Of a stretch of 64,000 nucleotides of DNA, positions 36,845 to 48,004 are shown in pieces (the first letter of the stretch is position 1; every line of letters begins with the position of its first letter). The notes beneath the pieces are model-generated. The model was given only the letters and a program-made list of their open reading frames with translations. It was not told where the DNA came from and searched no databases. The position numbers and the translations under genes were made by a program. The DNA comes from Odiellus spinosus (Eukaryota > Arthropoda > Arachnida > Opiliones > Phalangiidae): positions 11,704,190 through 11,768,189 of the forward strand of contig OY987236.1 in assembly GCA_963920705.1 (NCBI GenBank), in the 5' to 3' direction.

Positions 36845-37545
36845 TTCTCGCGATCGATCGACTTTGAGATTTGAAATTTCCTGCTCGCGATCGACTTTGA
36901 GATTTAAATTTTTCACGCGATGGACTGGGAAATTTAAAATTTCCTCGCGATCGACTGTGATTTCAATTTTTCACGCGATCGACTTTGAGATATCAATTTT
37001 TCACGCGATCGACTTTGAGATATCAATTTTTCACGCGATCGACTTTGAGATATCAATTTTTCACGCGATCGACTTTGAGATATCAATTTTTCACGCGATC
37101 GACTTTGAGATATCAATTTTTCACGCGATCGACTTTGAGATATCAATTTTTCACGCGATCGACTTTGAGATATCAATTTTTCACGCGATCGACTTTGAGA
37201 TATCAATTTTTCACGCGATCGACTTTGAGATATCAATTTTTCACGCGATCGACTTTGAGATATCAATTTTTCACGCGATCGACTTTGAGATATCAATTTT
37301 TCACGCGATCGACTTTGAGATATCAATTTTTCACGCGATCGACTTTCAGATTTAAATTTTCCCCCGCGATCGACTTTCAGATTTTAATTTTCCCCCGCGA
37401 TCGACTTTGAGATTTAAATTTTTCCCCGCGATCGACTTTGAGATTTTAATTTTCCCCCGCGATCGACTTTGAGATTTAAATTACTCCACGCTATCGACTT
37501 TTGAGATTTTAAATTACTCCACGCTATCGACTTTTGAGATTTCAA
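36845..37545. repeat. Minisatellite 4 (30-bp unit)
   Basis: About 23 units. The central twelve are identical 30-mers containing CGCGATCGACTTTGAGATAT and AATTTTTCA; flanking units differ in the A/T part. The 10-codon period produces open frames of 130-197 residues on both strands, which I regard as artefacts of the repeat. Confidence 0.96.
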
Positions 37546-39901
37546 ATATATTGTGCGTTTTAGTCCTTCCCGACATAGAGCTCGAAGAAAACCTTTATAA
37601 TTTTATTCTCGTAACTGTCGTAACCAATTACGTGGCTATTCTAAAACCAAAAATATTTTATACGAGTGAAGTTCAAGTTTACGCTCCATATTTATGGACG
37701 GAGTCCAATCTCCGCAACACCCTTCAGCAACAAAACAACAATTTTCTTACTCCTACACATTAATTATATGCATAATATCCATAAATCTAAGCTCATTATG
37801 TGATCATTATAGTAATTTATTAGAGGAAAATATCGTGTAACCCACACTTTATCCGTTATAAAATAATCAAGGCCTAAACGGATAGGAGGGGAGGGTGAAA
37901 TTTATCGATAATTTATATATTCATTTTTGTCTCCGATTGAAATTTATGCATTTATTCCTCCTATTTGCTAAACGAATTATAATTTTAGAGAAGCAGACAG
38001 ATGGTACGGCCGCCGATAAGGTAAAAGTTCCACCACTATAGTGCCTATACGGTTTCAACGAGGGTCGCCCGCCGCCCGACAAGGGGTCCAACTTTACATA
38101 AGGTTTATCTACCCAAAAAGTAAATATTTAACGTGTTTTATTCGCGTTTTACGTTATTGTCCAATGACAGACATTCGTATCATTAATTATCTTGATTCTT
38201 TTTCTAGGACACGGGACTGGGATAGCGTATAATTGAACGGTTGGCTTCAATGGTTACATAGAATCCTGGTTGGTGTAATCATAAACGTGACAATGGTTCT
38301 AACATCAGATAGATAAACACGACGCGTAAACCGAAATAGATATAGCAAATAAGATTACATTTTGATATTCATAAGAGCATTATGTATTTTTGGAGTGGGT
38401 TGTACGCTTATCTTTGGGATTATGCAAATTTTGAAAGCCTCTAATGTGATATAAAAGTTAAATAATATCTTAAATCATTCTACACGGTCGTTATATGCCA
38501 TATAATGTTTGTTATAATAAATATTTTACACTTAAAATTGCTTTAGGCTCATTAATTTGATGGAAAAATCCCATTCGACCCAATGCTCTTTAATTGAAAG
38601 AGATTCAGGATATCCATTTTTTTTTTTTTTGTGTTACGATATACTTCCAGCCCAATGTTAAAGATTATTTATATATAATATTTTAGTTCAAAGGTCATTT
38701 TATCTATATATAATCTTACGGGTCCAAAAATTATATAATTGCCTTTTCCCCCTAATATATATAAGTATTTCGGGTCAAAGGTCACGACATTTTATCAGAG
38801 AAGCTTACGTTTAAACATACGGGAATTTCAGAGGCAAAATTAATATACCTAGTTGGGTTCTACAGAACCACGTGATTGCAAAATATGGCCAGTCAATGAC
38901 GATGACCCAACCTTTAATACTTTAGTTAACCATTTTTAAATAAAATTAATATTATATAGATATAATCTTGATGTTACCTAAAATACAAACCACTCTAATG
39001 TTCCAGAAAATATAATTTTAATTATTATTTTCCCCTCCAGAAATATTAGGTGATTGCGATATGATTTCCTGGGCCACAAAAAAATGAAACCCAAAAGAAG
39101 GAAAGGTAGGGGAGGGGTGGACTTATGCCTTCACCAGATGGCACGCGCCCTATTGTTGTCAAATAAACGCGCCAATAAGGCAGGGAGGATTTTTTAACCA
39201 CCAAATGTGAGAGCGCCCTCTTTCATAACCTTCTCTATATCGCCACGCCGTTGTACCAAAAAACATATAAAATAAAATAGAAGATAGGACTTACCCATCT
39301 CGACCCCATAATGGTGATAGTGACTACTCAGTGTCCATTTCGTACTTGTTACACAATAGCTTCACGTCCCCGACAAAGTTGTATACGACAGAAGATAATG
39401 TTTTCCACAATGAATCGCTAACCGACGCATCCCTGATCATCCGAGGGTTATGTCCGGTTTTTGTCTGTTAAAAAAATAAATTTTGAATAAATTATTTAGT
39501 GGAGTCCATAAAATTTTGGATACAATATGATAGGCTTATGTGTATGCGTACATGTACATTCAATATTTCAACTTCGAGAAGATGACGAAGAAATGTAGGG
39601 GGAATGAGTAATACTGGGAGATGATCAACTACCACTTTTACCTTTCTTACAATATGTGGGGCTTGCTATCTTATCAAAATTGATTTGACGGTTAGGAACA
39701 CTCGCATTGATATGCAAATTAGATTTTTTATTTTTAAATTAAATACTGTGCATGCTTGTAAAGGTCACATTATTCGCCCTTTAAATTTAGCACGCATATT
39801 TAAAGATTGACAATCTGGTAGTTTTGACATTTGACCGAGTAGCGAATTGCCTCGCCCACTGACGTCACACTGCCTCGCGGAAATAACCCGCTAAAAACAG
39901 A
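37546..39901. other. AT-rich intergenic DNA
   Basis: No gene recognised. Short plus-strand frames at 37551 and 38041 lack any family resemblance. Confidence 0.4.
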
Positions 39902-40012
39902 AAGCCTGACGTCATGGAACCCCCTTACTGGGGGAGCGCGAATACTGCAATTCTCTCACTAAGGGGGATGACAAAGAGGTGAGAGATAGAAACCTCTGAC
40001 GTGTCAATGTCT
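39902..40012 (-). repeat. Dispersed repeat D, copy 2
   Basis: Reverse complement of 23034-23151 with few changes; begins AAGCCTGACGTCATGGAA. Confidence 0.7.
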
Positions 40013-40398
40013 CTCTTGCTGACTTATTTAGGAAATTACTATCCAGGCGTTCAAAGAACACCGGAAACGAAACAACTCACGGGGGCCTGCTTTCCCCAAG
40101 CATTCTTCCGTAGATTGCCTATGAGGGCCAAGAAATTAAATTGCAATCACAATTAATTTAAATTCAAATTACATTATTTACAAATATTACATAAGAAATT
40201 TTTAAACATACCCTATTATTAAAGACACTTCGGAGTCAATAATTTACTACGTTACTACACAGTGAAAATAATACAGAGCGACCGTTAGGCCCGAAACCTA
40301 TTTTACAACTGTTTTTGATACGCGCCCCGAAATAAAACATATTTAGAACACGCCCCTTTCAAACATAACGGTTTCATACAGCATGACTAACACTTTGC
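40013..40398. other. AT-rich spacer
   Basis: Nothing recognisable. Confidence 0.4.
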
Positions 40399-40684
40399 AG
40401 CAGGCTGGGAAATAAGGATAATTTTTAAACTGGACTTATGGCCAGTAGAGCCCAAGCGGTTTAATTAAAAAACTGGACATTGGCCAGTTACAATTTTCAC
40501 GAGCTTGACAATCTGAAATTATGACGTAGGACTATGAAGTAGGCTAAGAAACAGAACTAAATTTTGGAATTAATTAACTGGCCATGTGGCCAGTAGACCC
40601 CCAAGCATTTAATTTTTAAACTGGCCCAGCTAATTTTTAAACTGGACTTTTGTCCAGTAAAACCGCCTTATTTCCCAGCCTGCT
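40399..40684. mobile_element. Foldback element, 286 bp
   Basis: Perfect terminal inverted repeats AGCAGGCTGGGAAATAAGG and CCTTATTTCCCAGCCTGCT. Inner copies of AAACTGGAC(TT/AT)-GGCCAGT occur in both orientations, giving a branched palindrome. No open frame and no clear target duplication. Confidence 0.82.
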
Positions 40685-41515
40685 ATGCAGCATAATTCGA
40701 CAAAAATCTGATTCGTTGATAAACAAATCCCTTGATAGACATGGTTAGGCCTAATTTCCTCTGCATGGAACGAGAAACGTCGCGTAAAAAATAAACAAGG
40801 AAATCTTAATCTTGTCGAAAGGAAAAATTAACACTTACAGCAGGTTCATTGAATGTTGTAATCCAATTAACACATTTTTAGTAAACTTAATTTCACTTAA
40901 TTGCACTTTTAAACGCGATTGAAACACACTAAATTAATGTAAATTAATATAATCTCGCTGGCACCGAACCGGCGGCCGGCGCATTAATTCGATCTCATGG
41001 TCATGGTTTTACAGTTCTAGGCGCATGCGCGAGCATCATACTAGAGGTCACGTGATACGATAATTTAAAAAATATACACTTTAAATTCTAGGGAGACAGT
41101 GCCTATGTTTTAAGATTTAATTTCTTAATTTTTAATAAATTTGACCTGGTAATGAGTTAATGTCATGTCAAAGGATATAAAAAACCTCACCAGACAAAAG
41201 ATACTTTCAAATGATTAATTCCTAATTAATATTGGAAATGAATGATACTTTTCTTTTAAAATATAAAAACGTTTACTTTCTTTAAAAACTCTAATCGCGG
41301 CTAGCTTTCCACAAGAGATAATTTCTTTATCGTGAAAAACAGTTTAAGATTTCATTGGAACGAAGATAGGGCATAATTTTATCTCAATGAAAGAGTAAAT
41401 CGTAGAGAGAGAATGGAGACCACGTTCGCTCGTTCTAAAAACCAAAGACTGAACCAGACTTCATAAACTGGGTCAACACGTGGATAAGATGTTTCACTTA
41501 GCCTTAGTATTCCAT
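40685..41515. other. Spacer upstream of first tRNA gene
   Basis: No gene recognised. The last 50 bases contain GGGTCAACA 46 bases before the tRNA, a word shared with the other copies. Confidence 0.4.
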
Positions 41516-41588
41516 GGGGGCGTAGCTCAGATGGTAGAGCGCTCGCTTAGCATGTGAGAGGTACGGGGATCGATGCCCCGCGCCTCCA
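41516..41588 (+). tRNA. tRNA-Ala (anticodon AGC), copy 1
   Basis: A 73-base cloverleaf. The acceptor GGGGGCG pairs with CGCCTCC, the D stem is GCTC/GAGC, the anticodon loop is TTAGCAT (AGC, alanine) and the T stem is CGGGG/CCCCG. Box A is TAGCTCAGATGG and box B GGATCGATGCC; A at position 54 in place of T is usual for animal tRNA-Ala. No intron and no encoded CCA. A T-run about ten bases downstream is the Pol III terminator. It is the most isolated member of the cluster. Confidence 0.97.
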
Positions 41589-42109
41589 AATACCTCTTTT
41601 TATTTTTTGCATAATTAATAAAATTTGGACAAATTATTATTAATTGTAAAATTTCTAAAACAGATTAATTTATAGCGTAATTTACCATATGTCAAATGTT
41701 TGTTTTCGGTCTTTTTATACACCCTACACTGAGTTTTGAACGGGAATTATAGGTTTTTTCAAGAGAAGTTTGCTTCATAGGAAAACTGATACACAATGCT
41801 AAACCTCACAGATAAAAAGTAATAGGTGTAAACTCCTTCGAAGTTTAAAATACGTGTTAAACCGACTTTAGACCAAGCTTTTCCGGAATTTGAAACAATT
41901 ATTTAAAAGTTCGTCAAATTAGGTCGGGTTGAAGTGGGTAAAAGAGTTGAATCAGAAAGAAATATTGTCCGAGTGGGGAAAAGAACCACGTGACTATTTT
42001 TAAACTCTATTGTTTTCACCAGCCCCGTACTCTAGAAACCTTCTAGGTAGTGTGACGTCAAATCACGTGATCAGGGAAAAAACTTGAAATTTTATAGGAA
42101 AAATAGGAT

Positions 42110-42487
42110 ATTTAAAGGCGAATTATAGGAGAAAATAGGATTGAAAATTAAAAATTATAGGAAATATAGGATAAATATTAACGAAAATATAGGATAAATA
42201 TTAACGAAAATATAGGATAAATATTAACGAAAATATAGGAAAAATAAGATTTAACATTTTTACCACATATTTATGGCTTTTTGATTTTCTTTAAATCTTA
42301 ATCTCTGATCCGCTTTTGACTCGATGCCTTTAGTTGGAATTTTTGATTTTTGAAAATAAATAACCTGATAACCGAAAAAAGTGAAAAAAAAGGGAAACAT
42401 AGGAGAAAACCGTCAATTATAGCAATATATAGGAAGGCACTGAAAATATAGGAAAAATTAGGAAATATAGGAAGTCCGGTCACCCTG
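42110..42487 (-). repeat. Dispersed repeat I, copy 1, with 23-bp tandem block
   Basis: From 42316 to 42487 this matches 43755-43932: TTTTTGACT, GGAATTTTTGATTTTTGA, AATAACCTGA-AACCGAAAAAA, ATAGGAGAAAACCGTCAATT and a shared end GGTCACCCTG. Just before it, at about 42165-42245, a 23-base unit (AAAATATAGGATAAATATTA) is repeated about three times. ATAGGA is the recurring word of the family. The 61-residue frame here is chance. Confidence 0.65.
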
Positions 42488-42488
42488 A

Positions 42489-42690
42489 TTCATAATAAAT
42501 TGTACCTTATTTATTTTATTTATTAATTATATATTCATAATAAATTGTACCTTATTTATTTTATTAATTATATATTCATAATAAATTGTACCTTATTTAT
42601 TTTATTAATTATATATTCATATTTAATTGTATCTTAATTATTTTATTTACTAATTATATATTCGTAGTTAATTGTACCCCAATTATAATT
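42489..42690. repeat. Tandem repeat, about 41-45-bp unit
   Basis: Four to five copies of an AT-rich unit containing ATTCATAATAAATTGTACC and TTTATTTTATTAATTATAT. The last two copies are diverged. Confidence 0.85.
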
Positions 42691-43754
42691 ATACTAGATA
42701 GTAGTACCAGTATTAAAATAATTGTATCATAATTACTATAATATATACTGAATATTAAATTTAAATTAATTATTAATATAGTAGTTAATATTGATACATC
42801 TAGATTAAAATAGTTATATAGGTGTTTAAGTTCCCCAGACCACCGCGACATTATAATCCATTTTTAGCAAAAATGGCGACCTTTTTGAATCAACTCGTTG
42901 AAAATTAAGAAGCCCTAAAACGTATCTTGACCGTTAGCCGACTACCTCGTCAGCTACCCCCGCGAAACGCAAAGACAAAGTCATCTATAAGCCTCGGCCC
43001 CCCGTAGATCGTTGAAGTCAAAGATCGTAATCATCAATAAGGCACCCATATCACTTACCCCCAAAAAAATGAAGTTTTTTTAAACTCACCGAATTTGGGG
43101 GAACCAAAGAGATTACATCCTAAATTCCAGATAGTTTAGACATCATTTGCTCACGTACTACAAGGATTAACGATATTTTAAACGCGAATTAAACCGAATT
43201 TAATTTTAATAAAACACCGGCGTACCGTTACCGAGTCTGGCGCCATATTACTCAAGACGGGGAAGAAGGCGGAGGCCCGAGGGGGCGTAACAAGAGGGCA
43301 TGACTGGAAATAAGCAAAATATTCTAGAGTCGCATTATGGGCGGAAATTCGTAATAATAAAAATAAATAAATACGTAAAACTATGAATAATTAAACCATT
43401 TTGAAGTGTTTTAAAACTAAACTATGTTGTAAATAAACATAATAGTTTTAAAATTTATCCTGACACGCGTTAATTGTTATAAAATGTTTCAAAATTGATA
43501 AAAATTAATTGAAAACGAATATTAAACAAATAATCAGGGTACTCATGGAGTAATAACACTAATAGGTATAGGAGTAGAAGGTATAAAAGTTGTAATTTTT
43601 AATTTAAATTAATTATATGAAAACCCAGGTTATTTTTGTAGTTTTTAAAGTGAGGCTAATAATAGACACTTTCGCGAGAGACTCTTTGGATTCGAGGCTA
43701 GACGCTAAAAGGCTTAACTTATAAACAAAATGATCCTACCAGGGCGACAATCTC
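42691..43754. other. Intergenic DNA
   Basis: No gene recognised; there is a slightly GC-richer patch at 43220-43310. Confidence 0.4.
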
Positions 43755-43932
43755 TTCCGTTTTTGACTTTATGTCTTTGGTGGGAATTTTTCATTTTTGA
43801 GAAGTTTTAAATTATACTTTTATTTGAAAATGAATAACCTGAAAACCGAAAAAATAGGAAAATATAGGAGAAAACCGTCAATTATAGGCACATAGGAAAA
43901 AATAGGAAATATATAGGAAGTCTGGTCACCCT
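43755..43932 (-). repeat. Dispersed repeat I, copy 2
   Basis: Same landmarks as copy 1, ending AAGTCTGGTCACCCTG. It lies about 300 bases upstream of the zinc-finger gene. Confidence 0.7.
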
Positions 43933-44248
43933 GCGTGATTTCTCTTCCCTACTCGGTCTATATTTTACTCCAGATGTGTGAAATCTAACCAATATTTCCG
44001 GTTCCGCTCTATTGTGCCACAATCCGAAACCTATAAAGGATCTGATTTGTGCTTTTCGAGATTTATTGGCTTTGAAGTTCCAACAGTAGCGGCCTGTGGC
44101 GCAATTTCCCACTTAGTCTAGATATTAATCGCCCTAATATTAAGTAATTAAACTGGCGTTACCATTTCAATCTCGTTCGTACAATTAAGTCGCTCTTAGC
44201 TAGTCATTGTCCAGACCAAGAAGAATATCACAAATTCGGCCGAATAAA

Positions 44249-45361
44249 ATGGAGTCAAAGAGTAGTTCGAGTGAGGAAGACCCAAGCCTTTCCCATTTTA
44301 ACAACAAAATAAAATCCGCCATAGTGGAAGAACTATTCAAGTGCGAGAAGTGCGAGAAGTGCGACAGACTTTACTCAACCAAACATCAATTAAATAGACA
44401 TATAGCGATAAAACACAATTTCGAATGCGAAAGAAAAGGTTGTGGTGAAACTTTCAGAAACATCAGCTTATTTAAATTCCACCTGAAAAAAATTCACGGG
44501 ATTCAAAAAACATTCGTGTGTAGTCAGTGCGGTTTCTCGTTTCAGAGAAAAAATGATTTAAAAAGGCATTCTGTAGTCCACATCGTAGACAAGAGCTTGA
44601 AGTGCGGAGAAGAACCGTGTGGTAACTCGTTCAAATACGAAAGTTCATTGGGGCGGCATGTACGACAAATGCATCGTGACTCAAAAGCATTCGAATGTAA
44701 TCATTGCGGTGCCTCATTCGAAAGAAAATCTCATTTACATAGGCATTTATCAGTAGTTCACGCTAAAGACACGCCTTTCAAGTGTGAAGTAGAACAGTGC
44801 GGTGAGTCGTTCAGAAGCAAAAAATCATTGGAAAGGCACGGAGAACAAATCCATCAAATATTCAAATGCGATCCATGCAATTCCACATTCGGATCAAAAT
44901 ACTTTTTAAATAAGCATTTAAGAGAAATACATACCGAAGAGGCTCAGCGCGACGAGAGCTCATCACGAGACAAGAACGCCAGTAAACTTGAACCATTTGA
45001 ATGCGCAAAGACTTACGAAATCGAACCATTAGACTTGTCTTTCAATAGTACTAAGTCAGGAGAACCAACCCAAGAGGATCAGCACGATGAGAACTCATCA
45101 CGAGGCAACAACGAGAGTATCTGCGACTTGGACAGCGAACCTTTTCGATGCGCAAAGACTTACGAAATCGAACCATTAGACTTGTCTTTTAAAAGTGCCA
45201 AGTCAGAAGAGGTACACACCCTAGATCAGCGCGATGAAAGTTCATCAAGAGCCTGCCATGGGAGAAACTTCGACTTGGACAACGAACCATCTGGATGCGC
45301 AAAGACTTACGATATCGAACCATTAGACTTGTCATTTAATAGTGCCAAGTCAGGAGAATGA
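44249..45361 (+). CDS. Seven-finger C2H2 zinc-finger protein with three CtBP-binding PLDLS motifs
   Basis: A single-exon frame of 370 residues, intact. The start is the ATG at 44249 (context AATAAAATGG); the frame extends 14 codons upstream but only to a TTG. Seven C2H2 fingers cover residues 35-228, at Cys pairs 35/38, 60/65, 91/94, 119/124, 150/153, 179/184 and 207/210, each followed by two His. Cys spacing alternates strictly x2, x4, x2, x4, x2, x4, x2. The C-terminus is a 49-residue (147-bp) repeat, three copies, each with CAKTY(E/D)IEPLDLSF; PLDLS starts at 260, 309 and 358. PxDLS is the known docking motif for the corepressor CtBP, so I infer a nuclear DNA-binding repressor. No orthologue name is recognised. 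It lies between tRNA-Ala copies 1 and 2. Confidence 0.9.
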   Translation: MESKSSSSEEDPSLSHFNNKIKSAIVEELFKCEKCEKCDRLYSTKHQLNRHIAIKHNFECERKGCGETFRNISLFKFHLKKIHGIQKTFVCSQCGFSFQRKNDLKRHSVVHIVDKSLKCGEEPCGNSFKYESSLGRHVRQMHRDSKAFECNHCGASFERKSHLHRHLSVVHAKDTPFKCEVEQCGESFRSKKSLERHGEQIHQIFKCDPCNSTFGSKYFLNKHLREIHTEEAQRDESSSRDKNASKLEPFECAKTYEIEPLDLSFNSTKSGEPTQEDQHDENSSRGNNESICDLDSEPFRCAKTYEIEPLDLSFKSAKSEEVHTLDQRDESSSRACHGRNFDLDNEPSGCAKTYDIEPLDLSFNSAKSGE

Positions 45362-45460
45362 AGAAATACACACCCAAAGGGTTCATCAAGAATAACTCCG
45401 ACTTGGACAGCGAACCATTTGAATGCACCACAACAGACGAACCCAAAACTTTGTAGTACT
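45362..45460 (+). pseudogene. Decayed fourth C-terminal repeat after the stop codon
   Basis: Directly after the TGA, DNA resembling the 147-bp C-terminal repeat continues (ACACACCC, GTTCATCAAGA, CGACTTGGACAGCGAACCAT), but out of frame through small indels. In one frame it reads SDLDSEPFEC before diverging. It appears to be a former fourth unit cut off by frameshift, now 3' UTR. Confidence 0.65.
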
Positions 45461-45677
45461 ATAAGTCAAGCTGATAAGATTGAGTTTAATAGACGGCGAA
45501 CTTATCTTAAAACGTCCGTTATTTTTCTTAATGAAGTGATATTTTAAATAATTCTTTACACGCGTGATTAATATCAGGAATATTTTACATATATTTATAT
45601 TTTAAGCTTTTAATTGTAACGAAATATCAAATTTTAAATTTATCAAAATAGTCAGTGGAGTAAAAAACTTTTATGAA

Positions 45678-45683
45678 ATTAAA
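45678..45683 (+). promoter_or_regulatory. Possible poly(A) signal ATTAAA of the zinc-finger gene
   Basis: No AATAAA is seen within about 350 bases of the stop. ATTAAA here is followed about 20 bases later by a GT-rich stretch (GTACCTTGTGTTG), the usual arrangement of a cleavage and polyadenylation site. Confidence 0.35.
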
Positions 45684-46231
45684 AAAAATATATATATCTT
45701 GTACCTTGTGTTGAATTTCATTCAATTACAGTACTAAAATGCAGACCCGTACCATGGGGACACGAGGGGACAATGCCTCCTAAAAAAAGTTTGGTTTTGC
45801 CCCTAAAAGTCCCAGATCGCCACATTACAGAAAGCTTATGCCAAAAGTTTTTGGATCATTGGTTATAGCTTCGAGAATTAATGGTTCCCATGGAAACTTA
45901 GCTATAGGTTGGTAATAATCCGTAATCTATGACCCAAGCCTCCAATTAACTTTTTTGCATAATTACCTAAACGGAGCGAGTTTAATTTACAAGTACTTGC
46001 CCGTCAAGAGGAATTGGCGAAAAATATTTCATCTTATAAGATGATTAATATAGTGCTCATAGAGATAAGACAGAACTCGTAATTTATTTAACACGCTAAG
46101 TTTGAGTTGTCTTTATCTCTTAAAAAAATAATTAGAGATAAAGCCTCGGATAAAGCTTAGTACTTGTTGTAATTTCCACCTGCTTCTTCTTTACGACTCT
46201 TAGGACTGCATTAAAAAACCGGTAATAAGAA
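45684..46231. other. Spacer between zinc-finger gene and tRNA copy 2
   Basis: No gene recognised. From 46232 begins the upstream flank shared with tRNA copies 4 and 5. Confidence 0.4.
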
Positions 46232-46361
46232 AATAAGTTGAGCAAGCCACCTATATGGATTTGGCTTTAGGCTAAATACAAAAAGTGGGTCATTCTCGTT
46301 TGGATATTATGTACGGTGGAAAATTGAAAATCTATCTGACAGCTTAACATTAAGTACTCGT

Positions 46362-46434
46362 GGGGGCGTAGCTCAGATGGTAGAGCGCTCGCTTAGCATG
46401 TGAGAGGTACGGGGATCGATGCCCCGCGCCTCCA
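46362..46434 (+). tRNA. tRNA-Ala (anticodon AGC), copy 2
   Basis: Identical in sequence to copy 1 over 73 bases. Its upstream flank (AAGTTGAGCAAGC at -130 region, CCTATATGGATT, ACAAAAAGTGGGTCA) is homologous to that of copies 4 and 5. It is the only copy not preceded directly by CATG. A T-run follows about 6 bases after the gene (CTTTATTTTTG). Confidence 0.97.
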
Positions 46435-46953
46435 AGTACCTTTATTTTTGTTAATTAAGTAAATTTTTTAAATTATTTAAAAAAATATTAAATATAGATA
46501 AGTAATTGTATCAAAAAATTTAAAAAGTGTAGATTTTATTTAAGCTATATCAATAGCTAGTGAATTTTAAATGGGGTTGATAATTGATAATTTTATTTAT
46601 ATCAATAGTAAATTTTATTACGGGTGTTTTTTTTATTCATATAAATATGAATTTTAAATATAATGTTAATTTTATATTTATTTTATTCATATTATTCACA
46701 ATTACCTCTTTTGTTGCATAATTATTTTAATTTATAACAAATATAATTAAATCACTTAAATAAGAACAATAGTTCCATTTAATGTAAATTTAACTTACGC
46801 TATATCTAATCATTTTAATTATTATACCAGGGATAACTTGTTTTGGGGAACAAGTTGATCAAGTCAATCGTTTTATGCCTCAGGTGCAAAATATTAAAGA
46901 AAGATTCAGGTCAAAATTGGATCCAGTCAGACTACGTTGTCAATGTTATCCAT

Positions 46954-47026
46954 GGGGGCGTAACTCAGATGGTAGAGCGCTCGCTTAGCATGTGAGAGGT
47001 ACGGGGATCGATGCCCCGCGCCTCCA
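46954..47026 (+). tRNA. tRNA-Ala (anticodon AGC), copy 3, G10A variant
   Basis: Same 73-base sequence except A instead of G at position 10 (GTAACTCAG). The change breaks the first D-stem pair (G10-C25) and alters box A at its invariant G, so transcription or folding may be weakened. The upstream flank belongs to the 323-bp unit family (GATAACTTGTTTTGGGGAAC) but is diverged. A CTCTTTTTT terminator follows. Confidence 0.93.
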
Positions 47027-47386
47027 ATTACCTCTTTTTTATTGCAAAATTAATTAAATTTAAGTAATATACTTCAAGTTAGTTAATGAAAAGTTTCGTT
47101 AAAATATAATAATAATTTATAATTCCTTTTTCCAGAAAGGTGCAATAGGTTGGGCTTCACCCTGAACACCGAAGCGCGGTGGTTGGAACACTTTTACAGG
47201 CACTTAACAAAATATCATTCAATATATAATAATATTTCACTGGTTTTTGCTAGTTTATGCAATAAAAACCAAGGTTATATCATAGTATTTAATAAGTTGG
47301 TCAAGTAAAACGATTATACCCACGGGGTCAAATATTGGTTATTCGATTAAAAAAATCCAGCCTCGCCACTCGACAAAGTTGCCTCA
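47027..47386. other. Spacer between tRNA copy 3 and Helitron
   Basis: The first ~90 bases repeat the downstream flank of tRNA copy 8. The remainder is AT-rich and ends in a CCTCGCCACT word shared with the 158-bp repeat on the far side of the Helitron. Confidence 0.5.
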
Positions 47387-47407
47387 TCTTATATATAAAA
47401 ACCACGA

Positions 47408-47455
47408 CGTTCGTTCGTTCGTTCGTTCGTTCGTCGTTCGTTCGTTGGTTCGTTT
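47408..47455. repeat. (GTTC)n microsatellite
   Basis: Imperfect run of CGTT/GTTC tetramers just inside the Helitron 5' end. It keeps frames open on both strands at 47328-47553, which are not genes. Confidence 0.9.
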
Positions 47456-48004
47456 TTTCGCGGGGGAATTTATTCCGAGCCGTTCCGGCCCCCCACGAGT
47501 TCGCTAATTTTATTGCTCTTGGAGAAACACGCCGTCTACGGAACAAAATTTAATCTGGGTTCGTAGTTCGTTTTAAATTAAAATTAGAATTAATTGAAAA
47601 ATTAAATCTTCGATTTGGTATCGTTACAAACGTTTCAGTGTTTCGTTAATTTTCTTCCTGTTAGGCCTCCGCTCAGTTTAAATTATAAAATTTAATCGGG
47701 GTTCGTACCGCTTTTTACTCTTTTTAAATTAAAATTAAAGTTAAAAATTCCAGTTCGATAAAGGCTTCCGTTCGTTAACACGATAATCTGTCGTTTCAGG
47801 AGGATCCCGTTGCGGGATGCCTCGCCTTAACGCCGGCCTCCCATTGGTTGATAATGATTTGTATAGTGTAGGGTCTTTTTTTTTCCCACGGAGGATTGTT
47901 AGACGCGGAGTAGTAGTCTTATATATTAAAACCCCGCTTAGCATTACAGGGAGCATTTAAAAATGGAGTGGTAATAAATTTTAAACGGAACCTTTTAAAC
48001 TAAC

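Noticed and set aside
36762-37410. Open frames of 130-197 residues with a 10-residue repeat
   Set aside because: Produced by minisatellite 4 on both strands; no start context, no independent coding signal.
44207-44248. Upstream extension of the zinc-finger frame
   Set aside because: It would need a TTG start; the ATG at 44249 has a better context and loses no domain.
47328-47553. 72-residue frames on both strands
   Set aside because: Caused by the GTTC microsatellite at the Helitron 5' end.
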